A DNA stretch of 64,000 bases, taken from Sandaracinaceae bacterium. GTDB taxonomy: Bacteria; Myxococcota_A; Polyangia; Polyangiales; Sandaracinaceae. This document shows, one piece after another, positions 52,115 through 61,447 of the stretch. The notes under the pieces were generated by a model. The model ran no database searches. It was not told the DNA's origin and was given only the letters and a program-made list of their open reading frames with translations. Numbering within the stretch: the stretch's first letter is position 1; each line of letters begins with the position of its first letter. Where the stretch lies: contig JAVJQK010000021.1 of NCBI GenBank assembly GCA_040218145.1, forward strand, positions 62,001 through 126,000, written 5' to 3'. A program made the translations under genes and the position numbers.

Positions 52115-52953
52115 GCGCGCCTCTCGAGGGCCGGGTCGTCCTCGTCGTCGGCGGCGGCCGGGGGATCGGGCGCGCCCACGCGCTCGCCTGCGCGTCGGCG
52201 GGCGCGCGCGTCGTCGTCAACGACCTCGGCTGCGATCTGCTGGGCGCGGGGCACGACCCCGCGGTCGCGGAGGCGGTGGCGGCGGAGATCCACCGCGCGG
52301 GCGGCGAAGCGAGCGCGGACGCGACCGACGTGGCGAGCGGCGCGGCCGAGATCGTCGCGCGAGCGCTCGAGGCCCACGGACGGCTCGACGTCGTGATCGG
52401 GGCGGCCGGGCTCGCGCTGGATCGCACCGTCATGAAGATGGACGACGAGGTGCTCGACCGCATGATCGACGTGCACGTGAAGGGCAGCTTCGCGCTCGTC
52501 CGCCACGCCGCGCGCGCCATGATCGACCAGGGCGACGGGGGCGCGATCGTGCTCCACACCGGTCCGGCGGCCTTCTTCGGGGCCGCGCGCCAATCGGCGC
52601 TCGGGGCCACCTCGGCCGCGATCGTGGGGCTGGTGCGCAGCGCCGCGATCGAGCTTCGAAAGCACGCCATCCGGGTCAACGCCATCGCGCCGACCGCTCG
52701 CACGCGGTCGACCGAGCAGCTCCCGCTGTTCACGGGGATCGCGCCCGACTCGATGGGGCCGGAGTTCGTGGCGCCCGTCGGTGTCTTCCTCGCCTCCGAC
52801 CAGGCCCGCGAGGTCAGCGGCGAGGTGCTCGGCGTGGCCGGCACCCGCTACTACGCGCTGCACGGACGCGAGACGCCCGGCTGGTTCGGCGAAGGTCGCC
52901 CTCCCACGCCGGAGGAGCTGGCCGCCGCGTGGAGCGACGTCACACGAGGCTGA
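52111..52953 (+). CDS. Short-chain dehydrogenase/reductase-like protein lacking the YxxxK motif
   Basis: The ATG overlaps the stop of the metzincin gene. The 280-residue protein keeps the nucleotide fold: GGGRGIGRAHALA (~14-27) and VVVNDLG, an opening typical of peroxisomal MFE-2-like hydroxyacyl-CoA dehydrogenases. The catalytic region should read S...YxxxK. Here the aligned segment is FFGAARQSALGATSAA, with Ala in place of Tyr and Thr in place of Lys. NNAG is also changed, to GAAG. The protein probably cannot act as a normal oxidoreductase, though it may still bind NAD(P) or acyl-CoA. Confidence 0.8.
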   Translation: MSAPLEGRVVLVVGGGRGIGRAHALACASAGARVVVNDLGCDLLGAGHDPAVAEAVAAEIHRAGGEASADATDVASGAAEIVARALEAHGRLDVVIGAAGLALDRTVMKMDDEVLDRMIDVHVKGSFALVRHAARAMIDQGDGGAIVLHTGPAAFFGAARQSALGATSAAIVGLVRSAAIELRKHAIRVNAIAPTARTRSTEQLPLFTGIAPDSMGPEFVAPVGVFLASDQAREVSGEVLGVAGTRYYALHGRETPGWFGEGRPPTPEELAAAWSDVTRG

Positions 52954-52975
52954 GCGCTCGGTGGAAGGGTGGAGG

Positions 52976-53152
52976 TCAGGCGCCCAGGTCGATGATGACC
53001 ACACCGCGCTCCGGCTCGTCATCCGAGACGGCGGGGCCGTGGTCGCGAGGCAGTGGGAGGTGCAACGGCAGCTCACGCACCGGCGAGTCCTGTCGCTGCC
53101 GGTCGTCGTCTTCGCGCCGTCGAATCTGGTCGATGATGAAAGAAGGCAGCAT
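52976..53152 (-). CDS. Small charged protein of 58 residues, unknown function
   Basis: The ATG at 53152 gives MLPSFIIDQIRRREDDDRQ at the N-terminus. A Leu/Pro segment follows (ELPLHLPLPRDHGP), and the protein ends EPERGVVIIDLGA. A GGAGG sequence lies 15 nt upstream of the ATG, rather far for a ribosome-binding site. The two hydrophobic ends around a charged core look designed rather than random, and the other strand has no gene in this gap. I do not recognise a family. Tail to tail with the SDR gene (22 nt between stops). Confidence 0.6.
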   Translation of the reverse strand: MLPSFIIDQIRRREDDDRQRQDSPVRELPLHLPLPRDHGPAVSDDEPERGVVIIDLGA

Positions 53153-53427
53153 AGGGCTCAGCTCGCCTCCGCGTTTCTTCTAGTAAGATGGGTCCGACGC
53201 CCCCATTTGAAAACCCCTGTCGACACTCCGGGCCTCCCGGGGCTCTTCGTGAGGATATCCAATCGGGTCTGCTTCCCCAAGCTCATCGGCGTCTCGCGCG
53301 CCCTTCGAAGGGTGGCAACGTCGCAAAAGATGACCCGCGAAGGGTCCGTAGTCTTGGGCTGTGTACCACGACGCCGCCAGCCGCGAACAGAAAGAGCCGG
53401 ACGGGCTCAGCCTGCTATCCTCGCCCC
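53153..53427. other. Intergenic region before the DUF4350 operon
   Basis: No gene is seen in these 275 bases. A perfect 12-bp palindrome CCCTTCGAAGGG lies at 53302-53313, and GCGAAGGGT recurs near 53339. TATCCT at 53416-53421 ends 6 nt before the GTG at 53428 and is the likely -10 of the operon. Confidence 0.45.
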
Positions 53428-54671
53428 GTGCGCGGGATTCGGCCGACGATCTTCACGATCGTGATCGCCTGCGGGATCGCGGGCGCGATCTCTCGCGCGG
53501 ACGCGCAGCCCGACGCCGACTACGCGCTCGAGGGCGACGCCTGGAATTCCGTGTCACGGTTGATGCAGATCGCCCGCGATCGTGAGCTGCGCGTGGACGC
53601 CCCTGCGCGTCTGGACGTCGGCATCCTGCAGCCAGGCGACTCGCTTTTGATACTTCACCCCCGCGAGGCGCCGCCCGCGTCGGGCATCACCGCGTTCCTG
53701 CGCGCCGGAGGTCGGGTGGCCCTGGCGGACGACTTCGGGGCCGGGGACACGCTGCTCGACGTGTTCCAGATCGATCGCGGCGCCCCGCGCCCCGAGAACG
53801 CGTCCCGGATGCGGGGCAACCCGGAGCTGCTCCTGGCGCGTCCGCGAGGCCGTCACCGCCTCACCGAGGGCGTGGCCGCGCTCGCCAGCAACCACCCCGC
53901 GATGGTGCACCACCGCGAGCTGGCGCCGATCTTCGAGCTGTCGGAGGGCGAGGCGCTCGTGCTCGCGGGGGCGGTGGGGTCGGGGCGCCTGGTGGTGCTG
54001 TCCGACCCGAGCGTGCTCATCGACAACATGCTCGAGCTGCGTGACAACCGCCGCTTCGCGGAGAACCTGCTGACCTATCTCGACGACGGTCGGGGCGGCA
54101 CGCTCTACATGATCGGGCCCGACACCCCGGTCGTGGGTCGCTTCGGGGAGCCGGGGGCCGATCGTCCGCTGCACGATCTGCGGACGGCGCTGGAGCAGCT
54201 GGCGACCCTGGAGCTGCCGCCGCTCGCGCTTCGGATCGCCGCCCTCGCGCTCACCGCCATCGCGCTCGTGCTCGCGTTCGGGGCCCTGCCGCGGCGCTCG
54301 CCGTATCGGACCGAGCGCATGTTCGCGCGCGCCCCTTCCGTCGGCGGGTTCGCGGGCCGCGTCGCGTTCTTCGGGCGCAAGAAGGTCAGCTTGCTCGCGC
54401 CTCTGTTGGTCTACAAGTTCGAGCTGGAGGCCGAGATCCTCGAACACCTCGCCCTCAGCGAGCGGACCCTGCTGCGCGACGTGCTGGACGCGATGCGCGC
54501 GCGCGGGGCCGGCGACGAGGACGTGGCCCGCATGCGAAGCCTGCTGCTCGAGCTCGACAAGCTCCGGGCGGCCCAAGATCGACCGCCCGGCGCGCCCCAC
54601 ATCGGAGAGCGCCGATTCCGTCAGCTCGTGGCGGAGGGAGAGCGGCTACTCTCCAGCCTGGAATCGCCCGG

Positions 54672-54675
<4 letters not shown>
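53428..54675 (+). CDS. DUF4350-type membrane protein of the MoxR operon
   Basis: The GTG start gives a signal peptide (IFTIVIACGIAGAISRADAQ); upstream codons in this frame carry no signal. The 415-residue protein has a periplasmic alpha/beta domain (residues ~25-230) with LLILHPREAPPASGITAFLRAGGRVALADDFGAG, as in DUF4350 proteins. One membrane helix lies near 280 (LALRIAALALTAIALVLAFGAL), followed by a basic cytosolic tail. Such proteins are regularly found with MoxR and DUF58 genes. It overlaps moxR by 4 nt. A role in a membrane-bound MoxR complex is inferred from this context. Confidence 0.82.
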
Positions 54676-55636
<961 letters not shown>

Positions 55637-55640
<4 letters not shown>

Positions 55641-55832
55641 ATGGAGGGCCGCTAGATGTCCTCCGCGGCAGTCGTGAGCCCGTGTGTCGGCCCTCGCCGC
55701 GCGACTCAGCGTTGCTCCTCCTCGGAATACGTAGAGTATTCCTCGTCGTCGCGCCTTGATTCGCACGCCGATGTCTCGCCCCACAGGCTCACGACTTCCG
55801 CTACGGCCATCTAGATGGAGGACATCTAGATG
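55637..55832. mobile_element. MITE-like inverted-repeat element between moxR and the DUF58 gene
   Basis: A 22-bp module lies at both ends in direct orientation: CTAGATGGAGG, four variable bases, then CTAGATG (55637-55658 and 55811-55832, 18 of 22 identical). Inside are inverted repeats: CTAGATGTCCTCC (55652-55664) against 55817-55829, and GCGGCAGTCGTGAGCC (55665-55680) against 55786-55801, 15 of 16 paired. The centre is GGAATAC-GTAGA-GTATTCC (55724-55742). The stop of moxR and the start of the DUF58 gene fall in the terminal modules. One frame across it is open for ~50 codons, but I do not call a gene. Confidence 0.7.
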
Positions 55833-57452
55833 CTGCCCATCCCCACACGCACGGCGTGGGCCGCGAGCCTGGGCGTCGCGCTCCTCGTCGCGCTCGGCAC
55901 GCTGACGGTCAGCTGGCCGGTCGTCGTGCTCGGCGGCGCGGCGGCGACTGGGATCGCGCTCTGCCTCGCGATGACGATGCCCCTCGGCCGCCGCGTGCGC
56001 CGGCATCGGCTGGAGTTCGCGTGGTGGCTCGCGCACGCCGAGCCGGGCTCCGGCGGCGGCGCGGTCGTCCCCGGCAAGCCCTTCGACGTGCGCTGCTTCC
56101 TCCGGCACCGGGGCTCGATGCGCATGATGCTCGGCCGGCTCGAGCCGCTCGCCCCCGGCGGCGCGCGCCGCGTGGACGAGGACGGCGATGTGCTGGCCCT
56201 CGGCCCGAACGCGCGCACGGAGTTCACCTTCCGCGTGGTCGCGCCCGCGGCGGGGCGGGTGGTGCTGCACGGGCTCGCGGTGACGCTGCCCGGCCCGCTC
56301 GGGCTCTTCGAGGTGCCGCTCTATTTTCCGAACCCGCTCGTCATCAAGGTGCTGCCCCGCGCCGCGCTCCGGACGCGCAGCGCGCCGCGCACGATCACCG
56401 GGCTGCCCGTGGAGCGCAGCGGCGCGAGCCTGCTCAGCCCGGCCGGCAGCGGCACGGAGCTGCGGGAGCTGCGGGAGCTGCGGCCAGGCGACCCCTACAA
56501 GTCCATCGCGTGGAAGGCGAGCGCGCGGCGCGGCCGCCTGATGGTGCGCGAGGTCGAGCAGGAGGTGCAGGAGACACGCTACGTGATCGTCGACGTCAGC
56601 GGCACGATGCGGGGCGGAGAGCCGGGGCGGCGCAAGCTCGACTTCGCGGTGGAGGCCGCCGCGGCCGAGGCCCGTCGAACGCTGGACGCGGGCGATCGGA
56701 TCGGGCTCATCACGGTGGACGGGCGGATCCTGACCCACGTCGCGCCCAACGACGGTCGCCCGCAGCTGCTCCGGATCTTCGAGGCGCTCCTGGACGCGAC
56801 CGAGGCGGTGGACGAGGACCTGACCGACGTCGACGACGCGGAGGTCACCGCCATCGTCGGCCGGTACGTGCGGCAGCAGGACGGCGTCGACTTCTCCCGC
56901 GACGACGGGCGCGGCTGGAACATGGCGCTGCTCGTGCGGCACGTCGAAGGCGCGCTCCAGGATGCCGAGGACCACGCCAAGGTGCGCGCGGGGAGCAAGG
57001 CGGGCTCGCTCTTTCGACGCTTCTGCCGGGTGCGCGGCATCCCCCTCCCCTATCGGCCCGATCCGCGCGACGGCGCCAAGGGGCCGGGGCTCGCGGACGC
57101 GCTCCGCGCCGCGGGCGGGACCAGCCGCACCCCGATGAGCGTGGTGCTCCTCAGCGATCTCGACGCGGTCGGCAGCCTCGAGCCGCTGGTCAAGGCCTCG
57201 AAGCTGCTCCGCATGCACGGCCACGCGCTCTCGCTGATCGTCCCGGACGCCTCGACCTTCGTCGACGTACCGGAGTCCCCGCTCGAGCGCGACGTCTTCA
57301 GCGTCTACCGCCGCTCCGAGGCACGCCGATGGCGCGAGGCCAAGGCGGCGCTGGCCCCGCTCGGCTGCGCGGTCGTGCGCGCGACGGGAGAAGACCGCCC
57401 CGGGATCCTGATCGTGCAGGCGCAGCGCGCGACGCGGCGGCGCGCGGCGTGA
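55830..57452 (+). CDS. DUF58 domain protein (MoxR partner)
   Basis: The ATG sits inside the right end of the inverted-repeat element. The 540-residue protein has two N-terminal membrane helices (~10-50). A beta-rich part follows, then the DUF58 motif LRPGDPYKSIAWKASARRGRLMVREVEQE (~213-241) and a von Willebrand A-like region (YVIVDVSGTMRGGE, with the metal-site DxSxT-like pattern). It is the usual third gene after DUF4350 and moxR. The C-terminal ~180 residues are longer than in short DUF58 proteins. It probably works with MoxR in envelope or cell-wall maintenance. The overlap GTGA couples it to rsmA. Confidence 0.9.
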   Translation: MLPIPTRTAWAASLGVALLVALGTLTVSWPVVVLGGAAATGIALCLAMTMPLGRRVRRHRLEFAWWLAHAEPGSGGGAVVPGKPFDVRCFLRHRGSMRMMLGRLEPLAPGGARRVDEDGDVLALGPNARTEFTFRVVAPAAGRVVLHGLAVTLPGPLGLFEVPLYFPNPLVIKVLPRAALRTRSAPRTITGLPVERSGASLLSPAGSGTELRELRELRPGDPYKSIAWKASARRGRLMVREVEQEVQETRYVIVDVSGTMRGGEPGRRKLDFAVEAAAAEARRTLDAGDRIGLITVDGRILTHVAPNDGRPQLLRIFEALLDATEAVDEDLTDVDDAEVTAIVGRYVRQQDGVDFSRDDGRGWNMALLVRHVEGALQDAEDHAKVRAGSKAGSLFRRFCRVRGIPLPYRPDPRDGAKGPGLADALRAAGGTSRTPMSVVLLSDLDAVGSLEPLVKASKLLRMHGHALSLIVPDASTFVDVPESPLERDVFSVYRRSEARRWREAKAALAPLGCAVVRATGEDRPGILIVQAQRATRRRAA

Positions 57453-58279
57453 GCGTGCCGGACTGGGAGGACCCGCGCCGGGTCCTCGGACGCTACGGGC
57501 TCGCCCCGAAGAAGAAGTTCAGCCAGAGCTTCCTCGTGTCGCGGCACGCGGTGGACGCCATCGCGCGCGCGCTCGCGCCCCGCCCGGACGAGCAGACGGT
57601 GGAGCTCGGGCCGGGGCTCGGCACGCTGACCGGGGCGCTGCTCCGCGAGGGCGCGCGCGTGCTCGCGATCGACGCCGACCCGCAGATGCTGGAGGTCCTG
57701 CAGCAGGAGCTGGGCCACGTGGAGCAGCTGAGTCTGATGCACGGCGACGCGGCCAACGTCGACCTCGCCGGCCTCGCCGCCGCGCACGGCCCCGTCGCGC
57801 TGGCCGGCAACCTGCCTTACGCGATCACCGGCGCGATCCTCTCCAACCTCTGCGCGCATCGTCACGCGCTGAGCCGCGCCGTGATCATGGTCCAGAAGGA
57901 GGTCCGCGATCGGCTCCTCGCGGACCCGGGCAGCAAGACCTACGGCGCGCTGACCGTCTTCGTGCAGGCCGGCTTCCGCGTCGAGCCCGTCGTCAAGGTC
58001 CCCTCCGGCGCGTTCCACCCGCCCCCCAAGGTCGACAGCGCGGTCGTGAAGCTGACGCCGCTCGACCCGCCGCGGGCGGAGGAGACCGACGACTTCCGCG
58101 CCGTCGTGCGCGCCGCGTTCCAGCAGCGGCGCAAGACGCTCCGCAACTCGCTCAAGAAGCTCGGCATCGAGGCGGACATGTTCGCGCACGCGGGGATCGA
58201 TCCGACGCGCCGCCCCGAGACGCTGAGCGTGGAGGAGCTGGCCGCGCTGACCCTGGCGTGGAGCGCCGCGCGCGGCTGA
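57449..58279 (+). CDS. rsmA: 16S rRNA adenine dimethyltransferase
   Basis: The GTG start overlaps the DUF58 stop by 4 nt. The 276-residue protein has KKFSQSFLVS (variant of the GQNFL motif), ELGPGLGTLT (SAM-binding motif I), the LAIDADPQM acidic loop and the catalytic NLPYAITGAIL (NxPY). The C-terminal domain (RRKTLRNSLKKLG) is typical. RsmA/KsgA dimethylates two adenines near the 3' end of 16S rRNA and acts as a late checkpoint in small-subunit assembly. Its coupling to an envelope operon is unusual, but the motifs are complete. Confidence 0.95.
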   Translation: MSVPDWEDPRRVLGRYGLAPKKKFSQSFLVSRHAVDAIARALAPRPDEQTVELGPGLGTLTGALLREGARVLAIDADPQMLEVLQQELGHVEQLSLMHGDAANVDLAGLAAAHGPVALAGNLPYAITGAILSNLCAHRHALSRAVIMVQKEVRDRLLADPGSKTYGALTVFVQAGFRVEPVVKVPSGAFHPPPKVDSAVVKLTPLDPPRAEETDDFRAVVRAAFQQRRKTLRNSLKKLGIEADMFAHAGIDPTRRPETLSVEELAALTLAWSAARG

Positions 58280-58301
58280 GGCTCTCGGCTCATCTCTCGG
58301 C

Positions 58302-58775
58302 TCAGTCGCCGACGAGAGCGCGGAGACGACCCGCGGCGAGCGTCGCCGCGACCCGAAGATCCGCGCGCGCCGTCTCGTCCGCCGCGATCGCGCTCAGGCG
58401 CTCCGCCTCCGCGGCCAGCGCGGGGGCGTCGGCCTCCCGTCGCCCGAGCCCGTGCGCGTCGAGGTCCTCGGTGATCTCGAGGATGGACTGCATCGCGGCC
58501 GGCGCGAGCCAGGGATCGCGGCCCGCCGCGTGCGTCACGAGCGCGGGCAGCGCCAGCTCGGGCGCCGGGAGCTGGGGCGCCGCGCGGACCGCGGTCAGCG
58601 AGCCCTCGAGTCGCCCGAGCACCGAGTCGTCGCCCACCCGCCGGACCACGCGCGCGAGCTCCATCGGATCGGGGTCGACGCCGACGGCGAGCGCGTCGTC
58701 TGGCTGCGCGATCGCGACCGAGGAGAGCGCCAGCGTCACGGCCAGGACCCGCAGCGCGCGGGGAAGCGAGCGCAC
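58302..58775 (-). CDS. Secreted helical protein of the HEAT/propeller operon
   Basis: The GTG start overlaps the upstream stop by one base and gives a signal peptide (ALRVLAVTLALSSVAIAQ). The mature part of the 157-residue protein is alpha-helical, with Ala/Glu-rich helices (LARVVRRVGDDSVLGRLEGSLTAV, LALPALVTHAAGRDPWLAPAAMQSILEITEDLD). It resembles part of a HEAT or ARM array, but I cannot assign repeats with confidence. It is third in an operon after a HEAT protein and a PQQ-like propeller lipoprotein, and probably belongs to their complex. Confidence 0.65.
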   Translation of the reverse strand: MRSLPRALRVLAVTLALSSVAIAQPDDALAVGVDPDPMELARVVRRVGDDSVLGRLEGSLTAVRAAPQLPAPELALPALVTHAAGRDPWLAPAAMQSILEITEDLDAHGLGRREADAPALAAEAERLSAIAADETARADLRVAATLAAGRLRALVGD

Positions 58776-60601
58776 TACCCCTCCGATCCGCTCTCGGCCG
58801 CTGCGTCCTCCGCCCCTGCGTCCTCCGCCTCGGCGCCCTCCGCGGCCTCGGCCGCCTGGACGACCTGCGACAGAGGCGCCCGGACCGGGGGCGCCGTGAA
58901 GGGCGCGTCGAGGACCTCCTGCACGTCGTCGCGGCCCGCGGGCCCGGCGAGCTGCACGAGCGCGCGCGCCACCGCGACCAGCCCGGGCGTGAGCGCCTCG
59001 TCGGCCTCGGCGTGATAGAGCCACAGGAAGTCGCGCAGCGGCCCCGCCGCGCTCTGATCGCCGAAGGCGGCCAGCGCCTCCGCGAGCGCGGGCAGGTCGT
59101 CGGCGCGCGTGCCGGGGTCGGACAGGTGGCCCACGAGCAGCGGCACCGCCTCGCGCAGCTCGAGCCGCGCCGCGACGGTCGCGAGCGGTCCGACCGCGGG
59201 CGCGACCGTGTCCTCGAGGAACGACGCGTGACGGCGGAGCGCGGTGAGGACCGCGGCCCCTCCCGTCCTGCGACGGGCCAGCGCGGCGCAGCCCGCCTGC
59301 CAGATCGGCGCGGGCATCGAGCGGTCGTCACAGAGCACGATCAGGTGCCCCGTGACCGCCTCGTCTTCGAGCCCCGCCATCGCGCTGACCGCGAAGGCGC
59401 GCCCGGGCACGAGCCGCGCGTCGGTGCTCTGCGCCACGGAGAGGAGCTGCTCGGCGAGGAGCGGCGCCTGTCCCTCCGCGCTCCCCTGCGGGCGGAAGGC
59501 GCCGAGCCGGAGCGCGACCACGGAGGGCGCCTTGCCGCTGTCGGTGGTCCAGCGGGGCTGGCCATCGCTGCCGACGAGGGTGACGCCCCCGGTCGCGTCC
59601 GCGACGATGACGCCGCCGTCCACGGCCAGCGCGCCCACCACGTCGCTCGGGTGCTGGTACGCGAAGCGCGGGCTCAGGTCCGAGGGAGCGAGCCCGAAGA
59701 TCAGGCGATAGAAGCTGAGATAGACCGTGTCGTCGCTGAACGAGACCGGCCCAGCGTCGCCGCGGGGCGAGAAGGAGACGCGGATCCTGTGCTCCGCGCT
59801 CCGCGCCCCGGCGGGCGGATCGTACGCGCTCCGCCAGAGCGGCGGGCCGCCCGGCAGCGCGCTCGTCTCGGGCTGCGTCCAGCCCACCTCCTCGGCCGCG
59901 CCGCTCGCGCTCGTCGGCGTCAGGCGGCCGACGCCGGCCTGCCCGAAGTAGAGCTGTCCGTCCTGCACCGTCGCGTGGCTGACCACGCCGGCGAGGGAGC
60001 GCATGCGGGCGACCTCGGTCCCCGTGTCGCCGTCGAGGAACGAGACGTTCTGGCTGCCCCACGGGACGATGACCAGGTCTCCTCGTACCGCGGGGGCGCC
60101 GACCGCGACCTCCGCGTCGGCGTGCGCCGTGATGGAGCCGCCGCGCGCGACATAGACCCGCGAGGCCGCGCCGACGCCGCCCGTGGTCGAGAGCACGAAG
60201 GCCGCGAGGTCGCCCTCGCCCGCCGCGCCGATGAGAGAGAGGTGGGTGTCGTCCACCTCGAAGGTGCGCCGTCCGTCGCTCACCCGCCGGCCGACGATGC
60301 GCCCACCCTCGTGCAGGATCACCACGTCGCCCGCCACGTGCGGAGCGGACTGGGGCTCGCCGACGCGCTCCTCCCAGAGCAGCGTCCCGGCCTCGAGGTC
60401 GTACGCGTAGAGGCTCTCCTCGGTGAGCCCCACCGCGACGGGGCGGTCCTGCGCGGCCGGGGCCTGGGCGAGGCGCGCCGCGATCTCGCGCAGGGCGTCG
60501 CTCCGGTTGTCCGGGAAGGTCGGCCGGAAGGCGTCCGCGCCGCCGCCGCAGCCGACCGCGAGAGCGGCGATGGCCGCGCACATCACGATGCGAGCGCTCA
60601 T
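58775..60601 (-). CDS. PQQ-like propeller lipoprotein with helical C-terminus
   Basis: The ATG overlaps the stop of the HEAT gene (ATGA) and gives a lipoprotein signal (IAALAVGC). The 608-residue protein has six to seven PQQ-type propeller blades (~40-400): LYAYDLEAGTLLWEERVG, SFLDGDTGTEVARM, TLVGSDGQPRWTT. No catalytic residues for PQQ enzymes are evident. The C-terminal ~200 residues are HEAT-like (LREAVPLLVGHLSDPGTRADDLPALAEALAAFGD), and the end is acidic (EAEDAGAEDAAAE). It resembles BamB-type scaffold propellers in shape, though not closely. It shares an operon with two helical partner proteins. Confidence 0.8.
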   Translation of the reverse strand: MSARIVMCAAIAALAVGCGGGADAFRPTFPDNRSDALREIAARLAQAPAAQDRPVAVGLTEESLYAYDLEAGTLLWEERVGEPQSAPHVAGDVVILHEGGRIVGRRVSDGRRTFEVDDTHLSLIGAAGEGDLAAFVLSTTGGVGAASRVYVARGGSITAHADAEVAVGAPAVRGDLVIVPWGSQNVSFLDGDTGTEVARMRSLAGVVSHATVQDGQLYFGQAGVGRLTPTSASGAAEEVGWTQPETSALPGGPPLWRSAYDPPAGARSAEHRIRVSFSPRGDAGPVSFSDDTVYLSFYRLIFGLAPSDLSPRFAYQHPSDVVGALAVDGGVIVADATGGVTLVGSDGQPRWTTDSGKAPSVVALRLGAFRPQGSAEGQAPLLAEQLLSVAQSTDARLVPGRAFAVSAMAGLEDEAVTGHLIVLCDDRSMPAPIWQAGCAALARRRTGGAAVLTALRRHASFLEDTVAPAVGPLATVAARLELREAVPLLVGHLSDPGTRADDLPALAEALAAFGDQSAAGPLRDFLWLYHAEADEALTPGLVAVARALVQLAGPAGRDDVQEVLDAPFTAPPVRAPLSQVVQAAEAAEGAEAEDAGAEDAAAESGSEG

Positions 60602-61398
60602 TGTCCGATCCTCGGGATGGCGTCCTCGGCCGCGCGCCGCACCTGCGAGCGGTCGTCGATGTCGAGGCCGTTGACGAAGTCTTCCAGGAAGGTCCGGACC
60701 TCGGGCGTGGCGAGCTCCGTGAGGCGGTGCACGATGGCCAGCTTGGCCCGCTCCGCGAGGTCGTCGCGGTGCAGCATCTCGCTCAGCGCCGGGGTGACCT
60801 GGTCGAAGGGGAGCTGCCCGAGGTAGCCGAGGAACCGATCGACGTCGGCCGGCCGCGCGAGCTGGCCGATCGCCATCGCCGCGTTCGGGACCCGGCGGTC
60901 GAGCGCGTGGAAGAGATCGTCGATCCCCTCCCGCGCCCCGAGGGTGCCGAGCCCCTCCGCCGCCGCGGCCCGCACGGTCTCGTCGGTGTCCGAGAGGGCG
61001 CCGGTGAGCACCCGGGCGGCGCCCCGCGGGCGCGTCGCGACGATGCCCTGCACGGCCTTGAGCCGGATGCCGGGGCGACGGTGACGCACCAGCTCCACCA
61101 GGATCGGCCCCGCCTCGGCGCGGCCGAGGATGGTCAAGGTGTCGACCGCGATGTCGAGCAGGTCGGCGGGCAGCCCCCGGCGGATCCGCGCAGCGATCGG
61201 CGCGACCGCGCCCGGATCGCCCATGAGACCGAGCGCCTCGAGGCCCGAGCGCACCTGATCGCGATCCTCCGCGCCCAGCAGCTCCACCGCGGCGTCCAGC
61301 TCGGGGTTGCCGCGACGTCCTCGCTGCGCCTCCGCTCGGCTCGCGCAAAAGAGCAGCATGAACGCGGCCAACGTCGCGGCCGCCATCTTCCAGTGCAT
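60598..61398 (-). CDS. Secreted HEAT-repeat protein
   Basis: The ATG at 61398 follows GGAGGG by 8 nt and gives a signal peptide (AAATLAAFMLLFCASRAEAQ). Upstream codons add no signal. The 266-residue protein is a HEAT array: VRSGLEALGLMGDPGAVAPIAARI, LVRHRRPGIRLKAVQGIVA, LTGALSDTDETVRAAAAEGLGTLG, LSEMLHRDDLAERAKLAIVHRL. HEAT arrays bind partner proteins. It is the first gene of an operon with the PQQ-like propeller lipoprotein, which carries a HEAT-like tail of its own, so the two probably interact. Confidence 0.82.
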   Translation of the reverse strand: MHWKMAAATLAAFMLLFCASRAEAQRGRRGNPELDAAVELLGAEDRDQVRSGLEALGLMGDPGAVAPIAARIRRGLPADLLDIAVDTLTILGRAEAGPILVELVRHRRPGIRLKAVQGIVATRPRGAARVLTGALSDTDETVRAAAAEGLGTLGAREGIDDLFHALDRRVPNAAMAIGQLARPADVDRFLGYLGQLPFDQVTPALSEMLHRDDLAERAKLAIVHRLTELATPEVRTFLEDFVNGLDIDDRSQVRRAAEDAIPRIGQ

Positions 61399-61447
61399 TG
61401 CGTTCGTCCCTCCGGGGCGCAGGCATATCTGCCCGGTGGGCACGGGA

